From: Humulus lupulus
Lineage: Eukaryota > Streptophyta > Magnoliopsida > Rosales > Cannabaceae
Assembly: GCF_963169125.1 (NCBI RefSeq)
Contig: NC_084802.1
Coordinates: 112,410,903-112,474,902, forward strand
Reading direction: 5' to 3'
DNA length: 64,000 bases
This document shows, piece by piece, positions 1 to 11,353 of the stretch. Within the stretch, counting starts at the first letter, position 1. Each line of letters opens with the position of its first letter. The position numbers and the translations under genes are program-made. The notes beneath the pieces are model-generated. The model did no database searches. It was not told the DNA's origin and worked only from the letters and a program-made list of their open reading frames with translations.

Positions 1-1341
1 CATCTAGTTAGGGGCAATAAATAATTCGAGTGGACGGAGGAATGCGAGCAAGCTTTCCAGTCTCGAAAGTCTCATATGTCGCAGCCACCGATCCTATCTA
101 AGCCAATTGAAAAAGAAACTGTGTTCATCTATTTGGTGGTCACAGAATATGTTGCTAGCGTTGTCTTGGTAGGAGAGGAGGAACATGTCCAAAAAGTTGT
201 ATATTATATAAGCAAAAGGCTAATAGGAGCAGAACTGCGGTATTTTCCCATTAAGAAAGTAGCCCATTGCTTGATTTTAGCCTCTAGATAGTTGCGACCA
301 TACTTCCAAGCTCACCCCATTGCAGTACTCATCGACCAGCCCCTACGGGAAGTCCTGCAGAAACTAGAAGTCGTTGGTTGATTATTGAAATGGGCGGATG
401 AGATTGGACAATTTTATATTTATTATTCACCGCGAGTAGCAATAAAGGGACAAGCTCTAGCAGACTTTGTCGCAGAGCGTCCAAACAATGAACAAATAGA
501 AGAGCCGTAGCCTCAAAGCCAAACTCCCTCTTGGAAGTTGTTCATCGACGACTCTTCTAACGAGCACCACACTGGAGCAGGTGTGATTTTGGTAATGCCT
601 GAAGGACTTCGATTCCACTGCATAATCAGATTTGACTTCACAGTATCCAATAACAAAGACTGCTTGCAGGGTTAAGATTAGCCAGGGACATGAATATAAA
701 TTCACTTGAAATCTATAGTGACTCCCAGTTGGTGGTTAATCAAACTACTGAAGATTATCAAGCCTGGGGTCTGAAGATGGTTTCTTACTTGAACAAAGCA
801 CAAGATTTGCTGGCACAATTTGAAAACTATACTCTCCAGCAAGTACTTCGCGACCAGAACTCAAACGCTGATGCTTTGGCCAAATTAGCAAGTGCAAAGG
901 ATGTTGACACCTTGAATATAGTGTATGTTGAACGATTTTCCACAAAAAGCATCAAAGCAGAAGAAACCTTTCTGGTAATTCAGGCAATAGATACGTGGAT
1001 GGCACCCTTCATTGAGTACTTGATGCATGGATTACTGCCAACGGATAGAAACAAAGCAAGAGCCCTCCAGAGGCAATCTGCCTGGTTTTTCCTGGTCGAC
1101 GGAATCTTATACAAAAGAGGATACTCAATGCCACTCCTAAGGTGTGTTTCTAAAGAAAAAGCCAAAGAATTAATGTGAGAAGTCCATGAAGGTTTCTACG
1201 GAGATCATGCTAGGGGGCAGAGTTTATCAAAAAAGATCCTAAGGCAAGGATACTTCTGGCCAACAATGAATGAAAATTCTGTGGATTTTGTTCGAAAGTG
1301 CGACAAGTACCAAAGATTTTCCAAGATACCCCGAGCAGCCC
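1..1341 (+). pseudogene. pol: Tat pol fragment: RT end, RNase H, aRNase H, integrase N-terminus
   Basis: Reading starts inside the RT connection (FEWTEECEQAF near base 30) and continues through the Ty3-type RNase H (FIYLVVTEYVASVVLV, KAVYY-like YYISKRL, LRYFPIKKVAHCLILASR). The tether follows (AIKGQALADFVAE, ~445). Next comes the archaeal-type RNase H: LFIDDSSNEHHTGAGVILV from ~540 and LEIYSDSQLVVNQ from ~705. A small deletion near 655 removes most of the NNEAEYEALLAG motif. Integrase begins with LRRCVS/AKELM-type sequence and the GDHARGQSLSKKILRQGYFWPT block (~1200-1262). In the HHCC finger the last cysteine pair reads CDKY instead of CDKC. At least four in-frame stops are present (for example 289, 493, 1176). 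The frame stops at the solo LTR. Confidence 0.85.
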
Positions 1342-1346
1342 CTAAT
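1342..1346. repeat. Target site duplication CTAAT (left copy)
   Basis: Five bases CTAAT directly before TGTAACGCC; an identical copy follows the insertion at 3715-3719. The integrase reading resumes after the right copy, confirming the boundaries. Confidence 0.9.
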
Positions 1347-3714
1347 TGTAACGCCCTGGTTACCCCAGAACAGTTACAGTGAACGGTGGACCAGAAATTT
1401 GACCCGCTACCTGAGTCCTTGGTCAAAAACGTGCTCTAAGTGTAATTAACAGGTTAAGGTGAAAAACTAATAAAAAGAGAATGGATATTTTCATTACAAA
1501 CTGCTCTTCAGAGCTAATCAAATCATTTACAAGTTCTTCTCAGTACAAAATAGTCATTACAGTTTCAAATTTACAATCCCACCGACCTAAGCGGCAAAAT
1601 AGGGTAAAGCCCCTAGTTCCTCTGAGAACGCCTTGGCCGTGGTGGTCAAGCGGCCGCATATGTACACATCATCACCTAAGCTCGCCACTCAAGGCTGGGT
1701 GAGCTTTTCCTTCCCTTTACCTGCACCACATAGCACCCATGAGCCAAGGCCCAGCAAGAAAAGCATAATAAAACATGATATAATATCAACAATGACCATA
1801 ATAATCATTTAGGACCAACAATCCAACACAAATAGGTGACAGTCGCAAAAGTTACAAATGTGGGTACAGCCCCCTCTAGCCATGTGACGTTAGGGTCACT
1901 CGGGCTTAACTGATAAGTGAACCTTTCATAAGTTTAAGCAGGATAGGTGTATGGTGAATAGTCACCAACATAACCCTCCTCATGACCATAGAGTCACAAC
2001 CCTGGAACAGCGTTCCCTAGCCATGTGACAGACAGTCACCGGGGCCATATGCCCTGGCTCTGAATAACTGGTCTTAGACCAGACAAGCGCTTATAAGTTC
2101 ATCGACCTTAGGGTCGGTCCAGTGTTAATGCCTTAGAGCCATTCAACACTGATATCGATTAGATCTAACCTTCATTCGGCCCTGCGTTCAGGACGCTCAT
2201 GCCGTTTCTGACTCTTAGATCAGTGTCCCTGACTAGTCAGTGTCATATACAGGTAATTAACATTCACTAGCATTTAATATGCAATCCATGTCCACATTTA
2301 TCAATCAACATGCCTCAATACCAAACTCGCATGTCACATATACACAGGGTGCAGTTTTCTTACCTCAGGTTCGAGCGAGAAGTATAATAAGGACGACCCC
2401 TGAGAACGATCGATCTTTTAGTTCCTTAGCGGTTACCTAGTCACAACCAATTATACCCTCCATTAATGAGAATTAACATAGATAGGGTCTTAACCTAAGC
2501 ACCACTATCGGGACCTCGAAACATGCCCACACGGTGAGTAGATTCGATCCCGGGCCTTAAGGATTGAAGCCCCAAGTCAAAAATCCTTAAAAACACTCAA
2601 AACGGGACTTAGAAGGAACAGGGTAGCGCTACAGCGCTCAACCCCTAGCGCCCCAGCGCTATACTAAGAACCACCAACATGCCAAAAACCCTCCTGAGGA
2701 GCGCTAGTGCCCTAGGGTGGGTGCTATAGCGCTACCTCCAGACCAGCACTGCCCTGAACCGACCTTCTTCAACTCCTTCGATTCTAACCTGATTCCCAAG
2801 CTTCCAAATCCCATTCTTGATGCCAAATGAACCCAAAAACCATCCTAACACACCCCAAACATCACAAGCATGGGAACCCTAGCCAAAACTCCCAACAAAA
2901 CCAAGAATTCACCCTAGAAATCTCAGCTACAAAACCAAACGAAAACAGGGCCAACCAGAGAAATCTATGGTTAGAAACTTACCCAAAGCTCAGCTTATGA
3001 TGCTCTTCAATGGTGTAACACACTCCCAAACCTCCAAGGCTTGCCTACCAAGCTAGAATCCTCAAGATTGGTTCAAAAACCACAAAGAAAGGTGAAGAGA
3101 AGAAGGTACGGGAGAACTCTTAAGCATGCTCTGCTTTTACTATCTTCTCTCAGCCAACACCAGGTATATCTATCCTAGGGGTGAAATGTCCATTTTACCC
3201 CTAGGTCAATTAATAGTTTCTAAAGACTCCCAAGGGCATATTTGGTACTTTCCTCCTATCTCGTTAATCATAATTAACGCTCTCCAATTCCCGCTATTCC
3301 CAATAATCTCAAATACCAGCAATTCACATCCCGTTACCCTTTAATACCCGGTAACGCTCTAATCATTAAAATCACCCCGAGACTCAACCCAAGCCTGGTC
3401 TTAAACCTGTTGTGACTAAACCACTAATCAATATTCTAAGATCGTCTCATGCCGAATAGCTCGAACCAACCCACATTATAATGTGGTCTCAACACATATC
3501 ATCGACACGCATACAATTATACCCTCAACGGGCCAAATTACCATCACACCCCTATAATTAAAATATGGGCCCTCATCCATGTATTAAACATCATATTATA
3601 ATATAATTCAGATATACATACATAATATCATTTAATGGCATAATTAAGCAAGTACGGCCCTCCCGGCCTACTAATCCCGCCATTAAACCACATCAAAGAA
3701 TTCGGGGCATTACA
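1347..3714 (-). mobile_element. Solo LTR of a Tekay-like gypsy element
   Basis: A 2368-bp block begins TGTAACGCC and ends GGGGCATTACA, giving TG...CA ends flanked by the identical 5-bp repeat CTAAT. No ORF over about 75 codons and no internal LTR pair was seen, so a solo LTR left by LTR-LTR recombination is the simplest reading. Read on the minus strand it starts TGTAATGCCCCGAATT and matches in layout the LTR that starts at 60571 (TGTAATGACCCAAATT, then a GGCCGGGAGGGC-like motif against GCCTGGAGGGC). That is why I place it on the minus strand. The plus-strand segment around 2620-2750 is rich in AGCGCT motifs. Confidence 0.85.
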
Positions 3715-4587
3715 CTAATGAGCTAAAACAAATGCAAAGCCTGTGGGCATTCACAGTGTGGGGGATAGATTTGATTGGGTCTTTGCCCACAGGAAAAGGC
3801 AACGTCAAGTATACGGTGGTTTCTGTTGATTACTTCACGGAGTGGACCGAAGCTGAGCAACTTGCGACCATCACGACCAAGAAAGTGTTGGATTTTGTGT
3901 TCAAGAACATTGCCATGAAAAATTGTCTCAGACAATGACACACAGTTTGATAGTAATCTGTTCACGAATTTTTGCGAACAACATGGGATTATCAAAAGCT
4001 TTTCTTCAGTAGCTCATCCGCAAGCAAATGGACAACTTAAGGCTGTCAACAAGACACTAAAGGATACTCTAAAGAAAAGGCTTGAAGAGGCGAAGGGGGC
4101 ATGGCCAGAGTAGTTGCCTGAAGTCCTCTGGTCGTATAGAACATCCCATCGAATAGCAACAGGTCATACTCCATTTTCCTTGGCTTATGGATATGAAGCT
4201 ATGTTGCCTGTTGAATTAGATCTTCCATTGCATTGAAGGATGGCATACGATCAAGACGCCAATAGTCAGTTATTGATGGAATATTTGGATTTGGTCAATA
4301 AAATGCGCAAGCAAGCCTAACTCCGAGTAGCAGCTTACCAGCAAAAGGCCTCCCAGTATTTCAACTCTAAAGTACATGAAAGAAAGTTTAATGTGGGAGA
4401 TCTGGTACTTAGAAGAGTTTTTCTTAACACCCACGATCAAGATGCTGGAGTGCTTGGACCTAACTGGAAAGAACCATACAAAATTGAAGAAGTCCTTCAA
4501 CCAGGAACTTATATACTTGCTCGCTTAAATGGAGATCTCATTCCTCGCTATTGGAATGGAGAACACTTGCGCAAGTACTACCAATAA
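3715..4587 (+). pseudogene. Tat integrase core and C-terminus, continued after the solo LTR
   Basis: Continuation of the integrase of remnant A. First catalytic Asp is in WGIDLIGSLPTGKG (~3760). The second Asp is in IVSDNDTQFDS (~3925), reached after a small deletion and frame change near 3920. The third motif reads HPQANGQLKAVNKT (~4015-4056), where the element H copy has GQVEAVNKT, so the catalytic Glu is replaced by Lys. The C-terminal GPxxF/Y-like module runs from 4393 (GDLVLRRVFLN, GPNWKEPYKIEEV) to the family ending NGEHLRKYYQ and TAA at 4585-4587. Stops near 4111 and 4236 also break the frame. Confidence 0.88.
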
Positions 4588-5283
4588 ACAATTCTTCTTA
4601 AAGAATTGGCTTGTATTAATTTTACTTTTTACAAGTTTATGAACAAAGGTTAGTCAATCATGTGACTGATCGCTTATAACAATAAGATCAAATTTTTTAT
4701 GACTCGTATAGACACGATTGTCCATTTATTATGAGAACTAAAAGGGACTGTGCGCAACCAGTCAATCTTGCCAATTATTGTATTTATTACAAGTATTTTC
4801 TCATTACGTATGTTGTTTTGCTATATTATCATTTTTTATAAATCTCTATTACGAGCAGTAATGTTCGAACAGGTCTTGGTCAAGGCAAGTGACCAAGGAC
4901 CTAAAGCTCCTCAATCACTTGCGGGGCATATAAGGTACCTAGTAAGCAAAGCATATCGACAAGTATATGTAAACACACGAGAAAAATAAGTGAAAGCATA
5001 CTACGGTACTTAGAGTATTTTTAAAAATTTTGTTTAAATTTTGTTAAATCAAAATACAGTGCTATGCTAAGTTTGGTCATGTGAACACATGTTATAATAA
5101 AATGAAATTACTATAATATCAAAAGAGAAATCCTTTACACTACGAACAGTTACTGCTCGGATGTAATTGTCAGTTAAAAGGAAAAGTTGCCCGCGCAGCA
5201 AAAAATATATATTGTCTTGACACTATGAACCGAGGTCCGTGTGTCCCAAAATACAAATTTAAATAAAAAAAAAAAAGAAGGAA
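4588..5283. other. Conserved non-coding spacer between pol and the antisense ORF (A)
   Basis: No convincing ORF. The stretch is clearly similar to the reverse complement of 38240-38838 in element C (shared ATGTTCATACAGG/ATGTTCGAACAGG, TGACCAAGGACCTAAAGCTCCTC, TACGGTACTTAGAGT) and its first part to 54727-54850 in element H. The two genes on either side converge here, so it should hold the 3' ends of both the gag-pol and the antisense transcripts. Confidence 0.7.
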
Positions 5284-6110
5284 TTATGAAGTAGGAGGAT
5301 CTTGAGGAATTTGCTGGTCGATGGAGGCCCCAATTTCTTTGTCTGCGCCATCGATGCCTGTAGCCAAAGAGATTTCAGGGGAGGCTGGAACTTTCGCTCT
5401 CTCCTCCTATTCATGGCGAACCAGACACCTGTTTAGCTCAGACTGCCTCATACGCTCTGATAGATAGCTGAAGTCCGACCTGCTGTTATGCTTCCAGAAC
5501 ATATAGAAGCATCCAAAGGTGGCTCCCTTGTACCTCTCCAAGTTACTGGCATTGGTCTCCTCGAGCTGTTTGACGCGTTCCTCCAACCTTTCAGTCTCCT
5601 TTTCTACTGATGACCAGATCATCTTGAAGCTTAGAAGATTCTTTGAAATTAAGCAAAGAAGCCTCCTTGTACTTCTCTTTAGTTTCAATGGCGTTGGTCA
5701 TGGTAGCCTGATGGTGTTTCAGCTCTTCGGCCAACTTGGTCTTCTGTTCGAGCAGTTCAATGATTTTATTCTCGGTTGCCTCGAGTCGCTCGGTGTATTT
5801 GGCCTCAACTGTCTTAAGCTCCTCAGCGTGTCTGTCCTCAGATGCTTTAAGTTGCTCGCCAAGTCTCTTCTCATATTTAACAGTCAGGGCTCCAGAGCGG
5901 CGCTAGCTAGCGCTCATGGTTAGAACTCCCTGCGATCAGAGAAAATATAAAATTGTTAGTGGAAATAAAATGACAAGATAAACAAATAAAGCTCAACAAA
6001 AAATGGCAAATTACGCTGAACACTTAATTCAGCCCACGGTTAATGATCTGGTCGACCTCCATGGAATCGGTACTGATGATGGCCTCTCAGATATCGTTTA
6101 TCTAACTCCG
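5284..6110 (-). pseudogene. Antisense ORF remnant of element A (coiled-coil exons)
   Basis: Minus-strand remnant of the extra ORF carried opposite to gag-pol. The last exon (5929 down to the stop at 5284-5286) encodes a Glu/Lys-rich coiled coil, then NLERYKGATFGCFYMFWKHN, matching NLEKYKEATHLCFYEFWKHN in element C, then a C-terminal block SPEISLATGIDGADKE and PQDPP before the stop. Upstream lies an 85-bp GT-AG intron (5930-6014). Before it a short exon reads MEVDQIINRGLN, matching MEADQVLNRGLN in C. The N-terminal exons are lost in the deletion that also removed the 3' LTR. One stop in the short exon and a frame break near 5620-5690 make it non-functional. Function of the family is unknown. 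Confidence 0.72.
5930..6014 (-). other. Predicted intron in antisense ORF (A)
   Basis: On the minus strand a GTAATT donor (6014) and a TGATCGCAG acceptor (5930) enclose 85 AT-rich bases. Exon residues on both sides align with those around the intron 37443-37518 of element C, so the position is conserved. Confidence 0.65.
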
Positions 6111-6137
6111 TATTGTTGACCAATTCGAGGGTCAACA

Positions 6138-7067
6138 TTACATATATTAAATTTTTTGAAATATATATAAATGAATTTTATAAATAAGACAATATTTTAA
6201 TTAAATAGTATTTATAATTTGAAATGAAAAAAACTTTATAAACTAATTTAGTGTAAGTATTTAATATTTTTTTAATGACATGGTAGGTAGGTTGTGTGGG
6301 AACTGACTTATCATGTGGCATGGTTGGTTGGTTGTGTGAGAACTGACCTGTCATGTCATTATAAAAATATACTATTAAAGTTACTCTCATTTTTTTAACA
6401 TTATTTGAATTTTAAAATATATTACTTTATTTTAATAATACATATATTAATATAATTGATTTGTGAATGAGATAAGTATAAAAAAATATATACTTATTAA
6501 TATTATATATTATAATTTTTGAAATATTATCTATTTAATAATTTGGTATTAAAAAATTAATTTTGTTTTTATAAATAAGAAAATATTTTAATTTAATATT
6601 ATTTATAATTTAAAATAAAAAATTAAATAATTTAGAGTGTCTCGTTAATAATTTTTTAAAGGACTTTGGGGGTCGGTTGTGTGGTAAATGACTTATCATG
6701 TGACATGGTAGGTCGGTTTTGTCAGAAATGACTTGTAATGTGATATGATAGGTCGATTATGCTACAAACGACTTGTCGCGTAAAATTATTTTTAATTTAT
6801 CATAAAATTATTAATTCGTTTTTTGTTGATTTAACTCTCTAATATAAATAATTTATTTTTCTATCAATAGTTGTAATAAATTTATTATGATGAATATTAC
6901 TTTAAATTAAATAAATGGAATATTTTTAAATATTAGAAAATTTTTAATTAAATAAATTGGAGAATTATAATTTAAAAATAAAATGAGCTATTTTATTGAG
7001 ACTATTATAAATTATTGATTTGATATTGAATATATATAAATTAAATAAGTTGGAAATTTATAATTTT
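6138..7067. repeat. AT-rich repeat region with 40-bp units (part 1)
   Basis: No gene seen. Very AT-rich DNA holds two clusters of a 40-bp unit: 6277-6316 and 6317-6356, then about 6663-6701, 6702-6741 and 6742-6781. The unit core is a CATGGTAGGTCGGTT-like half followed by AACTGACTTATCATG. The AT-rich arms between clusters are also repeated: ATAAATAAGACAATATTTTA near 6180 recurs as ATAAATAAGAAAATATTTTA near 6558, about 380 bp apart. The same region continues at 11354 and 22547 after two insertions. Class unknown; subterminal repeats of a DNA transposon are possible. Confidence 0.6.
7063..7067. repeat. Target site duplication ATTTT (left copy)
   Basis: ATTTT precedes TGTAACATCC and is repeated at 11349-11353 after GTCGTTACA. 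The joined flanks match the related arm near 11500, as expected for a clean target. The site is low-complexity, so a 5-bp match has limited weight by itself. Confidence 0.7.
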
Positions 7068-8691
7068 TGTAACATCCTGTGTTTTTAACAAACCTTAGCA
7101 GCCGGTGGGAAGCAGTGAAGAATTATGTGGAATATTATTTTTATAAATGATATTATATGAATTTGTGATGCTTGGTGAATTTTATAGCCTCTGTAATGAT
7201 CCGGTAAAGGATCTAGCATTATGCAAAGAAAGATTGGTCTCAGAACAAGGGATAAATCCTAATGGGAGAAAATTTTCGGATTAAATAAAATAAGGAATAT
7301 TATGGCATAAAAATATTAATTTTTTCTGGGAAGTAGGAATTTATTGTTGAGCCAATAAATTGTTAGAAAAATTGATTAAGGTTTGAATTCCAATCAACTA
7401 GGCTTAGGAATGAGAATTTGTTGCACGGGCCTCTAAGGGAATTTCGGTCCATTTGATAAAATAACCAAAATTATGTGATATGTGACAAATTTTATTTTTG
7501 CGTCACTTTTAATTTAATTAATTGAACTTGGAGATATTTAAAAAGTATACGGTAAAATTTTAGGGAATTTTATATAAGAAATATTACCAAAGGGTCCTTG
7601 AGTGTCTAAGAAGAGAGGTAAAAAGGAGCAAGGGCATAAAGGTCTTTTCCAAGGAAGGAGAGAGAAAGGGGTTGGTGGCAAGGCTATGCCTAGCGCTCTC
7701 AAGAGCCTAGGACACCTACCCTAGGGGAAGAGTAAGAGCCTTACCCCACTCACAAGCTAAACCCTAATCACTTCTCTCTTACACTTCTAATCTTTTTCTC
7801 AAAATTTCTTTTCCCTCAAGAAAAACACTCTCTTCCATTTCCTCTCCCCAAAACTGAAACCCTAAGTCCCTCTACTCTCCATTGCTGCAATTTTTTCTCC
7901 CCATGAGCTAAGCACACTCATTTCCTCATTGAAGAAGGGAGAATCTCAAGAGAACACTTGTGTAGAGTAAGTTTCGAAACACGCTTCATCGTTTCTCCTA
8001 TTTTCCTCTTCAAACCAGAAACCATAAGGGTTTATTATGCATGCATGTGATCTAATAGCTATGCATAGCATTGATCTTGTGTTCTAGGGTTCAAGAGAAG
8101 CTTGTACTAGTAAGATCTCAATGATTTAGCACTTAGGTGACCAAGTGAAAGCAAGGTAAGAGATCTTGCTAGTTTGCATGTTTTGTGCCTCATCTAAGTC
8201 TTTCTACCCTAGCTCTCTCTAAAAATATGCATGTGGGACTTTGGGGCTCGGTTCGAGAGTGTAGATCACAAGGGGGAGTTTGAGAAGCTAAGAAAACACA
8301 TCTCCAAGCTATAACTATCAAAAGGTAGAAATTTATGGCTGTTCTTGAGTTTTGTGATTTATGTTTGGTAGTTTTTGTTGTATAGGTTATTTTAATGATT
8401 TTTGGAGTTTATTTTATTCTTAAGGTTGAGATTGTGAGATTTTATGATTTGCATGCATGCATGTGGCTAGGGTTATGCTAGAAATGGTTATTGTTGTTGG
8501 GTTTTGTTAAAAGGCATGCTGCAAAAATTTTGTGGTATGGCTTCCAACGGGTCAGATCGTACTCTACTGCCTCTGTTTGTGAAAAATATTTGTGTAGTTG
8601 TATAGTTCTTTGTGAGTACTTAATGATCGGATTTGTAAAATTGTAAGGGTATTTTTTAAACCTAAGATATGCACGTTTTGGCATTTTGATG

Positions 8692-9250
8692 TAAATCTGG
8701 AAAAATTTTGTGCAGCATGCATTGCCCTGATTGTTTTGACTTTTGAACAATTTTTCCTAATCTAAAAGCTATGGAATTTTGTAGGATGTTATTTTAAACA
8801 CTTTCATGGGTCACTGTAAAATTTTAGAGGAAACTGCGATAAGTAATAAGAGATATGATTTTTCAAAGTTTACCATAAAATCTGGAAAAAAAACTTCTAG
8901 CAGCAAGCACTGCGCAGATTGCTTTAAACATTTTGGTGAGTTTTATTTTCCAAAAATTTCAAAATTTTTAAGGAAACTAATATAGACCTGTATAAATATC
9001 CCTATAAAATTTCTCAACGAACTGGGCTACGGTGTAAGAGCAATAAATTTTAAAAGTTACCTTAAAATATGGGAAAAACTTCTGGGCAGCAGGTATTGCA
9101 CAGATTTCATTAAATATTTGATTGGGTTTTCCCATCCCAAAAATTATGAAATTTTGAATAAAATTATTTAAGATGTGTATAAGGACTCATGTAAAAGTTT
9201 CGAGAAAAATGTGTCACGGTTTAAGAGAAATAAGTTTTCTAATTTTTCCC
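8692..9250. repeat. Three diverged ~185-bp tandem units inside the long LTR
   Basis: Copies start near 8692, 8877 and 9065. Each opens with an AAATCTGGAAAAA-like motif followed by GCAGCAxGCAxTGC and AGATT about 20 bases on. Unit divergence is high, so the duplication is old. Confidence 0.65.
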
Positions 9251-10549
9251 TAAAAACTGAAAGGTAGTAATTTCGAACTTTAACAAAAAGTTATTGTTGG
9301 GAGGTTAGTTCTCCTAACCTAAAACAAGTTTTGACATGAGAAATTTTTCTAGTTCCCATCCTTATGACATAGAATACGTGAATGATAGTTGAAGAGTTTT
9401 GGTTAAAATACTCAATTAAGGGCAAAAGCATAAAAACGAGACTTTATCACTTTAAAACATATAATGACATTGAAGTTTATCAAATGAAATGAAATAATCC
9501 TTTGCGAAGATAACTAAGGATTTGGAGATTTAACCAATCACAAATTAGCTTGAGTTAATTTAAAAGTTAATTTTTGCCATTTTATAAGTTGAGTGTCAAA
9601 TTGCCCTTCTTTTCAAATATAACATAAAAAGAGATCCTAAGTTATAGATAAAAATAGTAAAAAAAAATTGGAGTTTTGGTTTTGTAGAAACTTCAAGAGA
9701 ACGGGATATCATTGTCAGATATTATTTGTAAAGGGTCAAAAAGTGGTATTTTGGTAAATGATAGAAAATAGTAAACTTTCGTAAGAGGACAACAAGTTGG
9801 TATTTTTTCTAAAGATATGAGTTTAGTAGAACTAATTTTTCCTAAAATCAAAATACGAGTTATCCGATAAGAGAGTTCTTTGGTTAAAGAATATAAAGAT
9901 GTACAGCATGGAGAGCGTGTTGCGGTAAGGCCAATTTTCTCATGATACTGTAAAGACTGAAACGAAATCCAGCCTTATACACTGTAAGATGTATAAGAGG
10001 CTCTAGTATAGAGCCTGTAAGAGAACTTTATTGCATGTAGCTATCATAGAATATTAGCTATAGGAGTATGGCATAATTTAATCCAAGTACACTGTATTAA
10101 TTATAGTAATCGCGAAAGGGAAAACAAATAACAGTGTTAAAAATCCAGCTGGGAACTAAGGACTCCAAGTAAGTTAGCCTTCATCTTTCTTGGCTACAAC
10201 AAGAATATACTAGTGTGTGCTTGTAGTAGTATTAGATTGCACTAGTTTTGTTTGGGTCATTAAAACCAGGGTATGCTTATTGCCTACTCTTGCAATGCAT
10301 TTACATTCTGCGGCTAAATTGTAAGTAGGTTCGGGATGGAGTGAGAACCCTAGCGTAATATAGTCCAGGTTGAAGCCTGGACATGGTAAAAATTTAGTGT
10401 GGGTTAGAGCCCGAACAATGAACTTATAGCCCCGTTTGGAGCCAAGACATAAATGCAGGAACCGGGTTGAGGCCCGTAACCCTTGCTGATAATTTAATTA
10501 CTTAGTCATGATGTGTGTTAAATGTATCTTAAATATTCTGAGAATATTC

Positions 10550-10860
10550 TGAGTGCAGGATATTACGATATGAGTGATATATTGTATGTTCTGGGAATCT
10601 TTTGAGTGCAGGTTATTGTGTTATGTGTGAACTTTGTTGTTGGAAACAACCAATGTTATTATTCAGATATGGTTATCTATATTGTATGTGAACAATTTTC
10701 TGAGTGCAGGTTATTGTGTCATGTGTGAACTTGGTTGTTAAAAAAACAAAAGTTATTATTCAGATATGGTTATCTATATTGAATGTTCTAGGAATTTTCT
10801 GAGTGAATGTTATTCATGTTATGTAACAAATTGGTTGTTGAGTGTAATCAAAGTGTTGAT
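10550..10860. repeat. ~97-bp tandem repeat inside the long LTR
   Basis: CAGATATGGTTATCTATATTG recurs at 10664 and 10761 (period 97). GAGTGCAGGTTATTGTG precedes each copy, and a third degraded copy follows to about 10850. Confidence 0.75.
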
Positions 10861-11353
10861 ATCCGTTATGTTTATTACTTGCAAAAATTGTATGGTAGGG
10901 TTGGGACTTATCCCATACCCTAGTGATCGGTAGTTATATCTACTTTAGGTCGACCCGTTATTGGGTTTTAGTATACTTGTGTGTAAGGCTATTCTTACTA
11001 AGCATTTTCACTTACCTGGTTGTTTCATGTTGTAGGTAAGTGCGAAACCAAAGTGGACCTGTGAGCGCCGGAGTCTACTTGTGGATATGTACGTGTGGCC
11101 TGACCTGAGAGGTTTTTGATGGAACACTATTTTGAAATGAAAATTTTGGGAGCTTGTTCTTTCTTTTGTGATATATATTTTGTTATAACTCCGTGGAAGA
11201 GTAGTTGTAATTTTGTTTGCTAAACTAAAAATGCGTGCACACGACCTTTTTAAAAGTTTTTTATATATGGATTTTCGATACAATGATTTAAAGTAAAATT
11301 TTATATTTCCGCATGTTTTTGGTCTTGTATGTTTTGAGAGTCGTTACAATTTT

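Larger units (their letters stand above)
1..6137 (+). mobile_element. Tat-lineage Ty3/gypsy remnant A, 5' part outside window
   Basis: Remnant of an LTR retrotransposon read on the plus strand. In order it shows the end of RT/RNase H, a second archaeal-type RNase H, integrase, a non-coding spacer and an antisense ORF on the minus strand. That order and the double RNase H are diagnostic of the plant Tat lineage. The gag, protease and most of RT lie left of base 1. A solo LTR (1347-3714) splits the integrase. The 3' LTR is almost wholly missing: after the antisense ORF only a terminus-like GGGTCAACA (6129-6137) remains, the same LTR end seen in element C. Stops and small deletions throughout make it dead. 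Confidence 0.85.
7068..11348 (+). mobile_element. 4.3-kb LTR-like insertion, probable giant solo LTR
   Basis: The block begins TGTAACATCC, ends GTCGTTACA and has ATTTT on both sides. It holds no ORF above about 90 codons on either strand and no trace of gag, protease or pol, and I saw no terminal direct repeats inside it. A solo LTR of a long-LTR gypsy family is the best reading; a non-autonomous element without LTR pair is the alternative. CT-rich and AG-rich stretches (7740-7960) and two internal tandem repeats (8692-9250, 10550-10860) are seen. Plus orientation is inferred only from the TGTAACATCC start, shared with the partial LTR at 53109. Confidence 0.68.

Noticed and set aside
1347..3714. 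Complete small retrotransposon (TRIM or LARD type)
   Set aside because: No internal terminal repeat pair, primer site or purine tract was seen; a solo LTR explains the ends and target copies.
4750..4989. 79-codon plus-strand frame with a hydrophobic N-terminus
   Set aside because: Falls in the conserved non-coding spacer; the aligned stretch of element C is not open in the same frame and shows no codon-like conservation.
5519..5923. 134-codon plus-strand frame, Leu/Phe rich and membrane-like
   Set aside because: Shadow of the minus-strand coiled-coil exon of the antisense ORF in A; Glu/Lys codons reverse into Leu/Phe codons.
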